64,000 nt of DNA from Symsagittifera roscoffensis (GCF_963678635.1 NC_087064.1:60691548-60755547), one strand, 5' to 3'. Numbered from the stretch's first letter, positions 20,962 to 30,540 are shown. Notes: generated by a model from the letters alone, not told the origin. Numbers and translations: made by a program.

Positions 20962-22116
20962 ATGAGATGGAACCCCGCTACGAGCGACCAGGTAATTCCC
21001 CCAGGGAGTCGCCACTTGATCATAGGAGACAGTTTGGTGAGGGATCTGAATGAGATCTTCGTCTATGGTCAGACTACCACTATATCCTTTGGAGGAGCCT
21101 CAGTGGCTCAGGTCATCAAGATGATGGAATTCCAGAGCGAAGATCACCTGGATACGCTGGTAATAATGCTGAGAACCAACGACGTCTCGAGAGCCCCAGT
21201 GACTCCGGATAGCAAGTGGGAGCCTCTATTGGTATGCCTCCTGAACGAACTAAAGGAGAAGTATAGGCCCAGGCTTGTGGTGCTGTGCACGATACCACAG
21301 AACCCGATGGTGGGCACCACAGTGGCATATTTTATGAATGGCAACGTAACACGGTGGAACGAAATGATCCGCAGTCTGGTGAGAAATAACCCTGGCGAGC
21401 TGCGACTTCTGGATCTCGAGAACATGTTGCGCATGATTGATCACATCGCGCTTACCAGAGATGGAATACATTTCAACACCCAACAAGGGAGACACTGGAT
21501 CAATGACGTAATTCACACGCAGTTGAGGGAAGTGGAGCAGGAGTCGAGGGCGAACAGTTCTCTGGCTTGGACCAGTTCGACCGGAGAAATTAGAATAAGG
21601 GCAAGCGTGCCCGAATACTGCGTCAACCACCTAGGGCCCTTGGCAATGGAGACGGCTACAGCTGCACCCATCGCTCCGAGCTCAAACGTAAGAGAGAGGC
21701 TAGGGACTGCTCCTCCTCCCAGAACACAACCGCTGGAAAGCCGACTCGGGAGATCAGTTGATCAGAACAGGAATAACTCCCAGACCGTGTCTAGGAGGAA
21801 CGACCCGCCCGCTACGGCAAACCCTGCTTCAGCAGCAGGACCGTCGACGAGCGCCGTGCCAGCGGAGGGAGTTGAACCAGGTAGCGTGCTGCTTTGGAAC
21901 CGACCAGACCCTAGTCATTGGGGACAGTACAAGACGGACATGTCAACGAAGTTGAACATGAATACCTTGACGTGTCGGGAGGACGCAATGAGAATGATCG
22001 GCGGGGAAAGTCCCACAGTGTCGCGACTATATCGGATACCGGGCGTGGATTGGCTGCTAGCAGAGCAGGAGCAGTGCAGCTCCAAGACTACGTCCGCGAG
22101 AGAGCCAGGGAACTGA
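20962..22116 (+). CDS. SGNH/GDSL-type hydrolase, cargo ORF
   Basis: Residues 19-30 read LIIGDSLVRDLN with the nucleophile Ser24 of block I; SFGGASV supplies the block II glycine; LRTNDVS has Asn73 of block III; and RDGIHFN has Asp167 and His170 of block V. All four catalytic positions of the SGNH hydrolase family are thus present in order over about 150 residues, normal for the fold. Such enzymes hydrolyse esters of lipids, sugars or acyl groups; the substrate cannot be told. A Pro/Ser-rich region follows (residues about 225-310). An esterase domain is known in ORF1 of CR1-like LINEs, but next to a Gypsy-type pol it is unexpected. The 384-codon ORF is unbroken; after 22050 another frame appears to carry on the protein. 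Confidence 0.72.
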   Translation: MRWNPATSDQVIPPGSRHLIIGDSLVRDLNEIFVYGQTTTISFGGASVAQVIKMMEFQSEDHLDTLVIMLRTNDVSRAPVTPDSKWEPLLVCLLNELKEKYRPRLVVLCTIPQNPMVGTTVAYFMNGNVTRWNEMIRSLVRNNPGELRLLDLENMLRMIDHIALTRDGIHFNTQQGRHWINDVIHTQLREVEQESRANSSLAWTSSTGEIRIRASVPEYCVNHLGPLAMETATAAPIAPSSNVRERLGTAPPPRTQPLESRLGRSVDQNRNNSQTVSRRNDPPATANPASAAGPSTSAVPAEGVEPGSVLLWNRPDPSHWGQYKTDMSTKLNMNTLTCREDAMRMIGGESPTVSRLYRIPGVDWLLAEQEQCSSKTTSAREPGN

Positions 22117-22299
22117 CACCACCTGCTCGCAAGGGCTAGTTTCAGACAGATAACAAGCCTAATAACAAGCATCACAAGATGTACAGGCAGTTTGCTAAAC
22201 CACCCGGTCAGACGCCTGGCGAATATTCAAGAGATTACCCACGAACGACCACGGTGGATGGAGATGACAGGAGATACGGGGAACTGAAGGCCCCAGTCG
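22117..22299 (+). CDS. Linker between the two SGNH-like regions (shifted frame)
   Basis: A different frame reads VRERARELTPPARKG, a TAG at 22137-22139, then MYRQFAKPPGQTPGEYSRD and RRYGELKAPVGAPGYDPLD to about 22330, where it meets the next ORF. It looks like a hydrophilic linker joining the flanking domains into one original polyprotein. Confidence 0.45.
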
Positions 22300-24309
22300 G
22301 TGCCCCAGGTTATGATCCCTTGGATATCAAAAGCTCCCAAGTACCTGCTTGTGGCCAGTTCGGATTATCTCTACACGCCCCGTTCTCTCTTTTGGCCCGA
22401 CGTGATTTTCTTGACGGCGCCTAAATTGGACTGGGGACAGTCAATAGGCATGATGATAAGTGTGCAAAGGGTTGTCAGCATGGAGCCGCAGGTGATAGTG
22501 GTTGCAGGCTCGAATGATCATCTGCAAAGCAGGGGTTTGTTGTCTCGTCTGACGGATGGGTCGATCCCGAGCAACGAGGTCATAGGGGAGGCGATAATGA
22601 CACTGCTCTCGGCGATGGCTGAGGCAGAAACAGCAGCAAAACAACGTTTCACCCAAAATGTAGTGAAGGTGGTCTTTGTGTTGTCACCAGGGTACGCTGC
22701 ATTGCCAGAAACCCTTCAGTTTGTATACACGATGGTCACAACGATAGCAGAGGGACGGTTCAACGTGATAATTCCTGCCCCGAACAGAGTGGTAGACCCC
22801 AACAATTATAACCCATCCCGATCTGAGCTTCCTGCCGTTTGGGCTGACATTTCCAATGCCATACAGGGACTCAAAGATTGTAGCTTAACTCGGTTGGTGT
22901 TAGATCAGGTTCTGGGGTTGGAGCTGTCCAACTTCGCCAGATTGCTGAAGTTAAGACCAGGGGTAGATGACAATCATCTGTTAGTACAACAGGTGGCTGA
23001 CGATCTCTGGTTCAGACAAATGGATCACGCAGAGAATGAGCAGGGAAGGACAGTCAGGAAAAACATGACATCAGCGGAAGAAGATCTCATGACAATGGCT
23101 TTGCGCACGAAGCCGCACAACAACTAATGTTTGTACTTGTCACCAAGACTGTGCACCTTGGGAGAGGACGCGTTCGAGCATGCGTCGGCAGTGATCAAAG
23201 AGATACACGTGTATCTGAAGAACTTGTTTGATGCCTGGGAGTTAGCTGGGGGTATGATGTTGAAATTGATGCAGGATGTAAACACGATGTCGTTGGACAA
23301 GTTCCAAGCTGACGTACTGGCCACGAGGGCACAATATGAACGATCAGATGCCATCTTGGGTGGGATGGGAGTGGGATGGACGCCATCCTTCCTGTCGACG
23401 TGCTATCCGAGGGCATCTCGGAACCTGATCGCGAGCTTCGTCAGGGATATCAGGAAGCTGTCGATTGGCCTGATATTAGCCCTTTACGTGACATTTGGTC
23501 ATGAGAATTTCGTGAAGGGGCCGGCGAACCACTTCACCCAAGCGTTGGCAGATTTGAGATTGGATGGACTCCTGACTCTGATTGCCATGACCTACGGTCG
23601 GCTGGGTGATTTACTTGTGCTGTTGCGTTACCCCGAACAACTCCATGGAACAAGTCGTGAGTTCAACGCGCAGTTGGAAACTGCCTCGCTCAGGAAAATG
23701 AAAGACTGGAGGACTCTCCTGCTCCAATATCTCTTGCAACAGAACAGAAGTGTCACGGGAGAAGATAAGGTGGTGACGGACGCGGGTGAATGTAAGCAGT
23801 ATTGTGGCATGCCCTTGCTGACAGATTTGGCTGTCATGATACGGATCGATCCGTTCGCTCTGATTCACGGACTGCGGGAACTCGTCACGGTGGTGTATGG
23901 ACCGGTGATGTCTTTCGTGTTCCCGGACGTGCAAGTCAAGGCATACAGGAATTCTGTGTTGTATGTCAACCTGGTCTCAGTCGTGGATTGTTCCGTGCTG
24001 AATTGGGTAGAGCAGAGGGAGCTGAGAGGGCTGGCCTGCGAGGATAGGCTGTTCGGAAGAATAGCGGAGCCAGGCTGGGTGTTGATGGATTTCAACAACA
24101 ACTTCAAGTGCCGAATGGGCCGCGAAGACCTTTCCCACATCCAGTTTAACCCGAAGTTTTGGAATCTGAGACCAGTAGTGAAAGATTCAGGAGCGGCAAT
24201 GAGAGTCCCACTCTTGCCAGAAGCCTACGCACACGCGAAAGAGAACCAGCAAGCGTGGCTTTCCGGGTCCAGGCCGCTGCCGGACAATGCCCTCGATACC
24301 CACCGATAA
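22300..24309 (+). CDS. Second SGNH-like region and unrecognised C-terminal part (in-frame TAA)
   Basis: The first part (to 23127) has the spacing of an SGNH fold: KYLLVASSDYLYTPRSLFWP in place of block I, VIVVAGSNDHLQSRGLL with the block III Asn, VKVVFVLSPGYAALP, and FNVIIPAPNRVVDPN. The block V Asp-x-x-His is absent, so it is probably not catalytic. An in-frame TAA at 23125-23127 interrupts the frame, which then continues for 392 codons (LCTLGEDAFEHASAVIKEI, LAVMIRIDPFALIHGLREL, VSVVDCSVLNWVEQRELRG) with no family I recognise. No membrane segment or signal peptide stands out. The closeness to the first SGNH ORF suggests a domain duplication in which the second copy lost its active site; this is inference. 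Confidence 0.55.
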
Positions 24310-25601
24310 GGAGGATGTTGTTGGGAGTCACATCTCCCGTCATTGCCCCTCGCTTCGGAGCAGCTCGTGATGCAGAGAAAAGAATGCTGAAGTGGAGTGA
24401 AGGGATGGAGCCGCGCTTCATCAGTTGCAACGTTGCAGCCGCGCACACGTTTGACTTCACATTTCCTGATGCTTGGAGCAGGAAAAAGATCAAAGCGCCA
24501 CCTTCCAGGAGACCAGAGGTCTCGGCTGAAATGTGGAACGAGGTGTATGCTCCCACAGATGACTTATCAAGACTGAAGTGGTCAAGAGAAGTGAAAGTAG
24601 TGATGCTGGAAGTGGCAAAGGAGTGCAGAGGAGGCTCATACATAACGAGAGAGGACCTGGCACCACATGGCGAGGAGTCCGTAGAGTTCCTGGTGAACGA
24701 TGAATTGTTTTATCACGCAGGAGACATGACCGCACCGGCGCGGCCGGACTCGGGCATAGACACACGACAAGGCCCTTCAGGACCTAAGCCGAAACGTGAT
24801 GCGAATGACGATGAATTGATGGATCAGGACGATGACGACACCGGGGGAAAGACAGAAAAACCGGGTGAGACGGATCTACGAGCGTTGGAGAGAGACTTGC
24901 TAGAATACCGGTTCAGTGAGGACGACGATGGGGAAGTCGATGGGAGTCTATTGCTGATGACGCCATCGTCTTTCATGTCCCCTACAAAGGAGGCATCGGT
25001 CGACTTATCCCCGATGGACCCAATAAGTCAAGCGAGAGAGTGCCGAAATACGGATCCACAAAGATTGCTCCATGAGTCACCGAGGAGGAGAAAAATTGAA
25101 GAGTCAATGAGGGTATCCTTCCTGAGTACGCTACCGGAAGAGGAATGGGAGAGATACCAAAGTGAACTAGAAAGCAAGACAGGGACAACCTGGAGCCGAG
25201 AGAACTTCATGGAAGGGTCATGGGACGTGATACGACGATACGGGGCGCAGTCCATAATGAAGGTGGGATTGAACCAACCCATTATGCGTGAGGTCCTGGG
25301 GAAAATAATGAACTCGATGGAGTCTGATGTTCTGACCGAGTCAGTTACAGAGGACAGTGCCGATGATCAGCCGGTCAGGAAGAAATTACCCGTCAGACGA
25401 GCCAGAAAGGGGCTGAAGCGGCTGAAAGGGAAGACAGGAGGTCAAGCCGTGAACCAGAGAGTAGTAAAGTCAAAAGCCAGCGCAGTGGTGGCCTCTTTGA
25501 CGAGCGCAGGTCGTTCAGGTGAGAGCGGTCAAGGAGATGGTGCGACGCTGACCGGGGGAGAAAAAGAGAACCTGATACCCCTATGCTCTTGGCAGGTCTG
25601 A
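24159..25601 (+). CDS. Unrecognised 480-codon cargo ORF
   Basis: An open frame with no stop. Its first 50 codons overlap the previous ORF in another frame; the coding character seems to change over near 24290, so a frameshift between the two, rather than a true overlap, is likely. An N-terminal region (FISCNVAAAHTFDFTFPDAW, MWNEVYAPTDDLSRLKW) is followed by a very acidic segment (ELMDQDDDDTGG) and a basic C-terminus (VRKKLPVRRARKGLKRLKG) that could bind nucleic acid or act as a nuclear signal. I do not recognise a family. It ends in a 19-base overlap with the next ORF. Confidence 0.6.
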   Translation: MESETSSERFRSGNESPTLARSLRTREREPASVAFRVQAAAGQCPRYPPIRRMLLGVTSPVIAPRFGAARDAEKRMLKWSEGMEPRFISCNVAAAHTFDFTFPDAWSRKKIKAPPSRRPEVSAEMWNEVYAPTDDLSRLKWSREVKVVMLEVAKECRGGSYITREDLAPHGEESVEFLVNDELFYHAGDMTAPARPDSGIDTRQGPSGPKPKRDANDDELMDQDDDDTGGKTEKPGETDLRALERDLLEYRFSEDDDGEVDGSLLLMTPSSFMSPTKEASVDLSPMDPISQARECRNTDPQRLLHESPRRRKIEESMRVSFLSTLPEEEWERYQSELESKTGTTWSRENFMEGSWDVIRRYGAQSIMKVGLNQPIMREVLGKIMNSMESDVLTESVTEDSADDQPVRKKLPVRRARKGLKRLKGKTGGQAVNQRVVKSKASAVVASLTSAGRSGESGQGDGATLTGGEKENLIPLCSWQV

Positions 25602-28600
25602 CCACGACAGCCACGAAATCAAAGAAGACTGCACGAACCCTAGCAGACACTAAGCTAGAGATGGAGATCATCAATCAGTGTGGATCTGGAGGACTTGAAG
25701 ATTACAGACCCTTGCGAACCAACATGAACAAGATGAAACTGGAGGGACAACTCGATGTGGTCGAGTACGGTCGAGTCACTGTGCCGGAATCGGTCCACAT
25801 GGGAGATCCAGCAGGGGGTTATGTGGAGATGTTGAAGGCGAGGAACTCCGCGAGAGGGCACCTGATGGCTTGGAGCGAGAAGCGAGCCATGCAGGAATAT
25901 CTGAAAGGGCTTACGGAGAATTCTAATTTAAATCGGAAAGAATACGGCACGGTAATGTCCTCGGAAGCGAACGAAACCGGGCTGGAAAAACTGCTGGAAA
26001 TCTCTTGGAGGGCGGCCCTCCAAAGATACTTCGACGAGGCGATGCATGCACCTGCGACGGTGGCAGCGTACCTGGCTCATCCGTGCACGAGAACTGACAT
26101 GCAAGTACGGTTGGCTTGGTGCTTGATGGGCATCAAGAAGGCGGAATATGAAGCCAGTAATGATTTGAAATCAAAGGAACAGGAGCTGGAGTTGATGGAA
26201 GCCCTGCGAAGGTTGATTTCAAAAGACGATTCTGCGATAAGGACGCCCTTTGCTATGCGTAAGGACGCCCTTTGCTTTGTAAGGTTCGTGGTGGATCATA
26301 TCCCCACTCCTGTTCTGGGAGAATGCATAAAGATCATTCGGCAAAAGGGAGTTGATTGCGAAAGAAACTTCCTTAGGGCACTCCTGGAACTATATCAGGA
26401 TATGCCGTTGATTATACCAAATAGTGAGTCGAATGACATGGGAAGCTGTCGCAAGTTTGAAGAAGTGAGAAGTTATTCCAACAAAGAATTGAAAGTGAGC
26501 CGGGAGTTGATTGAAACAGTCAGGGGACAAAAAGACTTTGCAACACTAGGGAAACTGAAGTCGTTCCAATATGTGTCTGGCATACCGGGGATGGCGTATA
26601 ATCCCTTCGTGAATGAAGAAGCCAGGGAAGCGTACTTCGACTATGAGCAAGTCATAGTGCTCAATTTCTGGGTCGAACGGGTTAAGGAAACTGGAATGCT
26701 GATGGTGGAACAACCCAAGCTGGGAATTATTTTAGAAGAACGAGTGGTCGAACCCTCGGTCCCCGAGCTGAAGGGGCAAGTGAGTTTTGATTGTGGTTCT
26801 TGGGACGGTCCCTTGAAAACCAGCCTAGTAACCATGTGGGAACTCATGAGGCCTTCTTGGTGTCCCCATCCTAACGCCGGTTTAATCTGCGACATGACGG
26901 CGGATATCACGTTAGACCTGGATGATGACGCGATTCTACGTAATCTGGCCATGATACACCATCTGCTGGCCATGAGGATGACGAAGCGGAAGAGCAACCC
27001 ATCCACGGAGCTATCCGAGGAATGTCCATCGAGCAATTGGTTGAAGCAAGGCACCTATTTGACTCAACATAGTGGGATGGAAGGACATGTTTGCAACTTG
27101 GGACACTGCCTGATTACGCTGAGCGAGCAGCATCGACAACTGGCACGATTGTACGGAAGATTGAGCATGTCGGATAAAAGTGGCATGGAGTTGGTCGCGG
27201 ACTGTCATCGGGTGACGGATGTAAACTTGACCACATCCTTGGGATTTTGTAGAATGACGAGCTCGATAGAATCGCTTGAGCGCCTGGAGCGTGCCCATGA
27301 GCTAGTGACGTCCCTCAGCGTGAAAGTATTCCCTGAAGCATTGCAGACAGAGCAGAAGATCGGAGGCTGGCGAGAAGCTCTGGAAAACGAAATGAATCTG
27401 AAGGATAGTGAAGCCTATCATAAACCTACTGGTTCAAAATATCTGGTGGGTTCAAGCTCCGCACCATATTGCAATAGTAGGTATCCTACGCACATGGTGG
27501 TGATGGATGCGAGGACGCAGCAGGTGTTGATCGACCAACTTTTCTCTGTGCTAAAGTGCTTGAGGTTGGCCAGAATGTCGGAGAGGTCATATGATTTGTT
27601 GGTGAAGATCTTTCGGGCAGTCCCGAAGAGATCTGAAGGCGAGTTGCAAGACGTAGTGGGTGAAGAGTTCCTGAGATTGAACGAAGGTAATGTGAGCGAG
27701 TTCCAGATGCAGAAAGCGTTTGGAGCGTTACCCACTGAATTCCCCACCATAGAAGAGAAAGAGGATTTGCACAGAATTATGATGGAGGCGGAACCGTTGC
27801 TGGGAGCCTCGGGGTATCGGACCCGAAGGAACATAGTGAGAACCGATGGGGAGTATCCGTGCCACTGCTTGGCGCAGTCGTTATGGTACCCCAAACGCGG
27901 GAATCTGATGCTAGTGTGGGACGTGGAGGAGTTGTACTCTACGGGGTTGCCCGATCAGAATCAACAGGTGTCAATCGTGGTGGTTAGTGCCATGCTGGTA
28001 GTGAGATGGTTGGAGGCTAACGCGGACACAAGTGAACAGGAGACGGCCGTGCCGACTCCTGAACAGCTGAGCAACGTGAAGATGAGTCGTGAATTTGATC
28101 TTTTCAGAACCACCTGCAAGGTTCTGAGAATACCTAAAGCCATTGAAAGAATATGGTCAAGGCAAAGACTGATGCCTTGGTTCCGTGCAGTGATGACGTC
28201 ATGGATGTATGAACGCGCGAAGCGTCACATGTCGAGGAACACGGAAGCCTATCAATCTTTCCAGCTAGTTATAGGACCGGGAGCCTATAAGAGAGCATTC
28301 CTAACGCACAGAAACGCGGTCACCACGGCGGTGAAGCGAGTAGCTGGAGCGCCTTGTGTAACTGAAGATGAGAAGAAAGAGGTCTTAAGAGCTGACCTAG
28401 AACGAAATGTGAGCCTGTGTCTTCACAACAGCTTTTGCAGGAACCGGGAGCAAAAGGTGAATGTGGACCTGCTACCTTGTTGCAAACCGAGGCTGTTGGA
28501 ACAGGAGAGTTGGGGCACGGCCCGCAACCCCATGGACATGCTGGAGAAAGTCCTAGAAGACAGCGAAGCTGAAGATCAGGATGAAGAAGCAATGGAATGA
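25583..28600 (+). CDS. Unrecognised 1005-codon cargo ORF, intact
   Basis: The longest open frame of the element. ATG 25583 overlaps the end of the preceding ORF by 19 bases, an arrangement compatible with coupled or leaky translation. The protein appears soluble and mixed-charge with scattered Cys and His (RPSWCPHPNAGLICDM, LVGSSSAPYCNSRYPTHM, GEYPCHCLAQSLWYP, VDLLPCCKPRLLEQ) and an acidic C-terminus. No signal peptide, membrane span, envelope-like or polymerase motif is visible. A 16-base direct repeat (AAGGACGCCCTTTGCT at 26239 and 26261) lies inside it. Absence of any stop over 3 kb contrasts with the broken gag-pol. Function unknown. Confidence 0.68.
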   Translation: MLLAGLTTTATKSKKTARTLADTKLEMEIINQCGSGGLEDYRPLRTNMNKMKLEGQLDVVEYGRVTVPESVHMGDPAGGYVEMLKARNSARGHLMAWSEKRAMQEYLKGLTENSNLNRKEYGTVMSSEANETGLEKLLEISWRAALQRYFDEAMHAPATVAAYLAHPCTRTDMQVRLAWCLMGIKKAEYEASNDLKSKEQELELMEALRRLISKDDSAIRTPFAMRKDALCFVRFVVDHIPTPVLGECIKIIRQKGVDCERNFLRALLELYQDMPLIIPNSESNDMGSCRKFEEVRSYSNKELKVSRELIETVRGQKDFATLGKLKSFQYVSGIPGMAYNPFVNEEAREAYFDYEQVIVLNFWVERVKETGMLMVEQPKLGIILEERVVEPSVPELKGQVSFDCGSWDGPLKTSLVTMWELMRPSWCPHPNAGLICDMTADITLDLDDDAILRNLAMIHHLLAMRMTKRKSNPSTELSEECPSSNWLKQGTYLTQHSGMEGHVCNLGHCLITLSEQHRQLARLYGRLSMSDKSGMELVADCHRVTDVNLTTSLGFCRMTSSIESLERLERAHELVTSLSVKVFPEALQTEQKIGGWREALENEMNLKDSEAYHKPTGSKYLVGSSSAPYCNSRYPTHMVVMDARTQQVLIDQLFSVLKCLRLARMSERSYDLLVKIFRAVPKRSEGELQDVVGEEFLRLNEGNVSEFQMQKAFGALPTEFPTIEEKEDLHRIMMEAEPLLGASGYRTRRNIVRTDGEYPCHCLAQSLWYPKRGNLMLVWDVEELYSTGLPDQNQQVSIVVVSAMLVVRWLEANADTSEQETAVPTPEQLSNVKMSREFDLFRTTCKVLRIPKAIERIWSRQRLMPWFRAVMTSWMYERAKRHMSRNTEAYQSFQLVIGPGAYKRAFLTHRNAVTTAVKRVAGAPCVTEDEKKEVLRADLERNVSLCLHNSFCRNREQKVNVDLLPCCKPRLLEQESWGTARNPMDMLEKVLEDSEAEDQDEEAME

Positions 28601-29375
28601 AGATGATGGAACGAAGAGGACAAGTGAAGATGTGAACAAGAAAGGAAGAGAAGGAGAAAAAACTTGATTGTCTTTGTGTGTTAAAACTTGAACCAATCAA
28701 CCAAGTTTGATTATTGAACTTGTTTAACTTTTTGTTTCGATCTAGTTTGGTCAAACCAGACTTTGAAAATTGTTGCAATTGTTAAAATTGTTGAAATTGT
28801 TGATTTTACTTATGACTATTTATGTATGTATGGAGAACATAGGTGAGTATATTTACCTATTTAATCACGACTGAAGTTTTTAACCTGTGTAAGACACAAA
28901 TTCACTGTGTGGCGACATGGTAATTTTGAGTAAACTCGCTCGAGAAGGGTGGGTAACTCAATAACTTTCCTAGCCACAGAGTTTCTTAGTTTTAATATTG
29001 AAAGGACCGCATAAATGACTGATTATACTTGGTGAGTAGTGTTAAGTTAATTTAAACGGGTGCGTGGCCGTGCCACGTCCCAACTTTTTAATCACAAAGA
29101 GCGAAAAGAAGTTTTATGGCAAGATGACGTAAGTAGTCAGAAAAAAATTTTTTTTACTAGGAAACTCCTCATGGTGCAAATTTTGTGAAAATGTTAGAAG
29201 GCAGTGAGATGTAGTACAATGCCCTTTGTGACACGTAGTGATGTGAGTTGGAGTAGATAAAATTCATTTCCTTATGCGATTTGTAAGATCAATTATAGAA
29301 AACTGGAGTACCACTTGATGATAACCCGGTGTTATGCGATCAATGGGGACATTGATGGGGACTGTCCGGGGAGTA
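28601..29375 (+). other. 3' untranslated region of the giant element
   Basis: Non-coding, AT-rich at first (repeated CAA/TTG words near 28700-28800), with a small hairpin CGTGGC-CGT-GCCACG near 29065-29082. It ends with the hairpin and purine-rich block next to the 3' LTR. Confidence 0.55.
29339..29375 (+). promoter_or_regulatory. Hairpin and polypurine-like tract before the 3' LTR
   Basis: ATCAAT (29339-29344), loop GGGGAC and ATTGAT (29351-29356) form a 6-bp hairpin, and CCGGGGAG (29366-29373) directly precedes the LTR. This is where the polypurine tract that primes plus-strand DNA synthesis must lie. The stretch is a diverged copy of 18778-18818. Confidence 0.5.
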
Positions 29376-30260
29376 TGTGCCATTCTGCCGGATTGGCACA
29401 GCGCAACCTTCCGGCGACACAGGAAGCGAGGACTAAAGGCCTTAGCAACAAAAAAATGCTGCGAAGGAGGGTCTAGATATTCCGAAAATTCGAATTTATA
29501 AAATTTCGATTGACGGGCCAGTATTTCTGAGAAATACAAAAAGACGGCCATTTTGACTGGAAAGGACGAAAAAACACAACAACGACAGGGATAGCAGGAA
29601 ACAGTCGCACGAAAGAACGAGAGAAACGAAGCCTCTTATCGTGGCAATAACACACGATAAGAACCTTAGCAGTGGAAATTAGTGGAGAAGGAAGCTTCAG
29701 TGGGGAAGGAATATTCCACAGCACCCTCCCGTGCCACAAATTGGGAGAGATAAGAACGTTATCTCGAGAAGATCACGGGAGCGGAGGCTTGGTCCCCTAG
29801 AGACTGTTGTATGTGAAGGGACTATATAAAACTGACTTTGTAGCTACTTGGATGTAGTAGAACTGTGAATTAACACCGGTATTACTTCATATTTTAGAGT
29901 ATGAATAGCTAGAAGGAGGAAAGGGTCAATCCATCTAAAATGGATTTAATATAGAACTGGCACACGAAAACATATTAAAATAGGGTATTCGAGCCGTGTT
30001 TTTAATAGCAATCACGTAGTCTGAGGATCCGAGACTCAGCTATGGGGTTGTGTTCGCATGTAAAAGAAAGCTGATCAAAAGACGTTTGACTGATGGTCTA
30101 AATTAGTAACTTTTTTCTTAGCCCTAAACGGACCAGAAAATCAACTGGAAAGGTCGAGACGGTAAAAAACGCGTAGTATTAAGGTAACTGACGCCTGCCA
30201 GTCGTTATTAGGTACTTTTTCTACGCTCCGTCGCTGTGTAGTATTTGGGCGAATGTTACA
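29376..30260 (+). mobile_element. 3' LTR of the giant element
   Basis: An 885-bp partner of 6520-7404, about 96% identical by eye, with the same TG...CA ends, TATA box (about 29822) and hairpin. The poly(A) signal is ATTAAA near 29970 instead of the AATAAA of the 5' copy. It is followed at once by CTGAAGCGG, the continuation of the family-A ORF. Confidence 0.87.
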
Positions 30261-30540
30261 CTGAAGCGGAAGAGCGAAAAAATGAGAAGTATAAAGATCT
30301 TGTAAATGATGGATATCTTTTTCAACCGCTAGCTTTTGAAATTCAGGGCGCGGCCGGCCCCAGCACAGAAGTTTTTTTGAGCAAGCTTTGTAAGAACCTA
30401 AGCATATGCACTGAGGAACCCAGAGCAGGCAGCTTTTTAAAACAGAGAATCTCCCTGGCAATACAGATTGCGAACGCCGCTTGCGTACTAGGAACAATAA
30501 ATGACAAAATAACTTTCGACGAAATTTTTTACTTTTAACA
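30261..30540 (+). pseudogene. Family-A reverse transcriptase, C-terminus (right side of the insertion)
   Basis: An open frame of about 90 codons begins TEAEERKNEKYKDLVNDG and contains FQPLAFEIQGAAGPSTEVF, FLKQRISLAIQIANAACVLG and a normal stop at 30538. Blocks of the type FxPLAxExxG, FLxQRxSxAIQxxNAxxxLG form the extreme C-terminus of family A, so this is the missing end of the ORF cut at 6519. It is better preserved than the copies at 540-818 and 5142-5420. The shared 3' tail follows to about 30640. Confidence 0.7.

Larger units (their letters stand above)
6520..30260 (+). mobile_element. Giant LTR retrotransposon (Ty3/Gypsy-type) with extra coding cargo
   Basis: The 23,741-bp element is bounded by LTRs of 885 bp (6520-7404 and 29376-30260) with TG...CA ends. 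It is flanked by CTG on both sides (6517-6519 and 30261-30263), and the flanks together rebuild one interrupted family-A RT ORF. Inside, in one orientation, are a 3-kb leader, gag with two zinc knuckles, protease, RT (YVDD), RNase H, integrase (D-35-E), then a macro-like protein, a coiled-coil protein, SGNH-type proteins and two long unknown ORFs. The order PR-RT-RH-IN is that of Ty3/Gypsy elements. The interior is visibly richer in G and C than the surrounding DNA. LTR divergence of about 4% and many frame breaks in gag-pol indicate an old, probably inactive copy. Known giants such as plant Ogre and planarian Burro reach similar sizes; whether this belongs near them is untested. Confidence 0.82.

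Noticed and set aside
24159-24309. True overlap of the 480-codon ORF with the preceding one
   Set aside because: Codon character moves from one frame to the other near 24290; a frameshift is simpler than 150 bases of double coding.
26239-26276. Repeat AAGGACGCCCTTTGCT inside the 1005-codon ORF as a programmed frameshift site
   Set aside because: Two copies 22 bases apart read in different frames without disturbing the ORF; no slippery sequence is evident.
6520-30260. Maverick/Polinton or other DNA virus-like element
   Set aside because: No protein-primed DNA polymerase, packaging ATPase or capsid signature; the ends are LTRs and the order PR-RT-RH-IN is that of Ty3/Gypsy.
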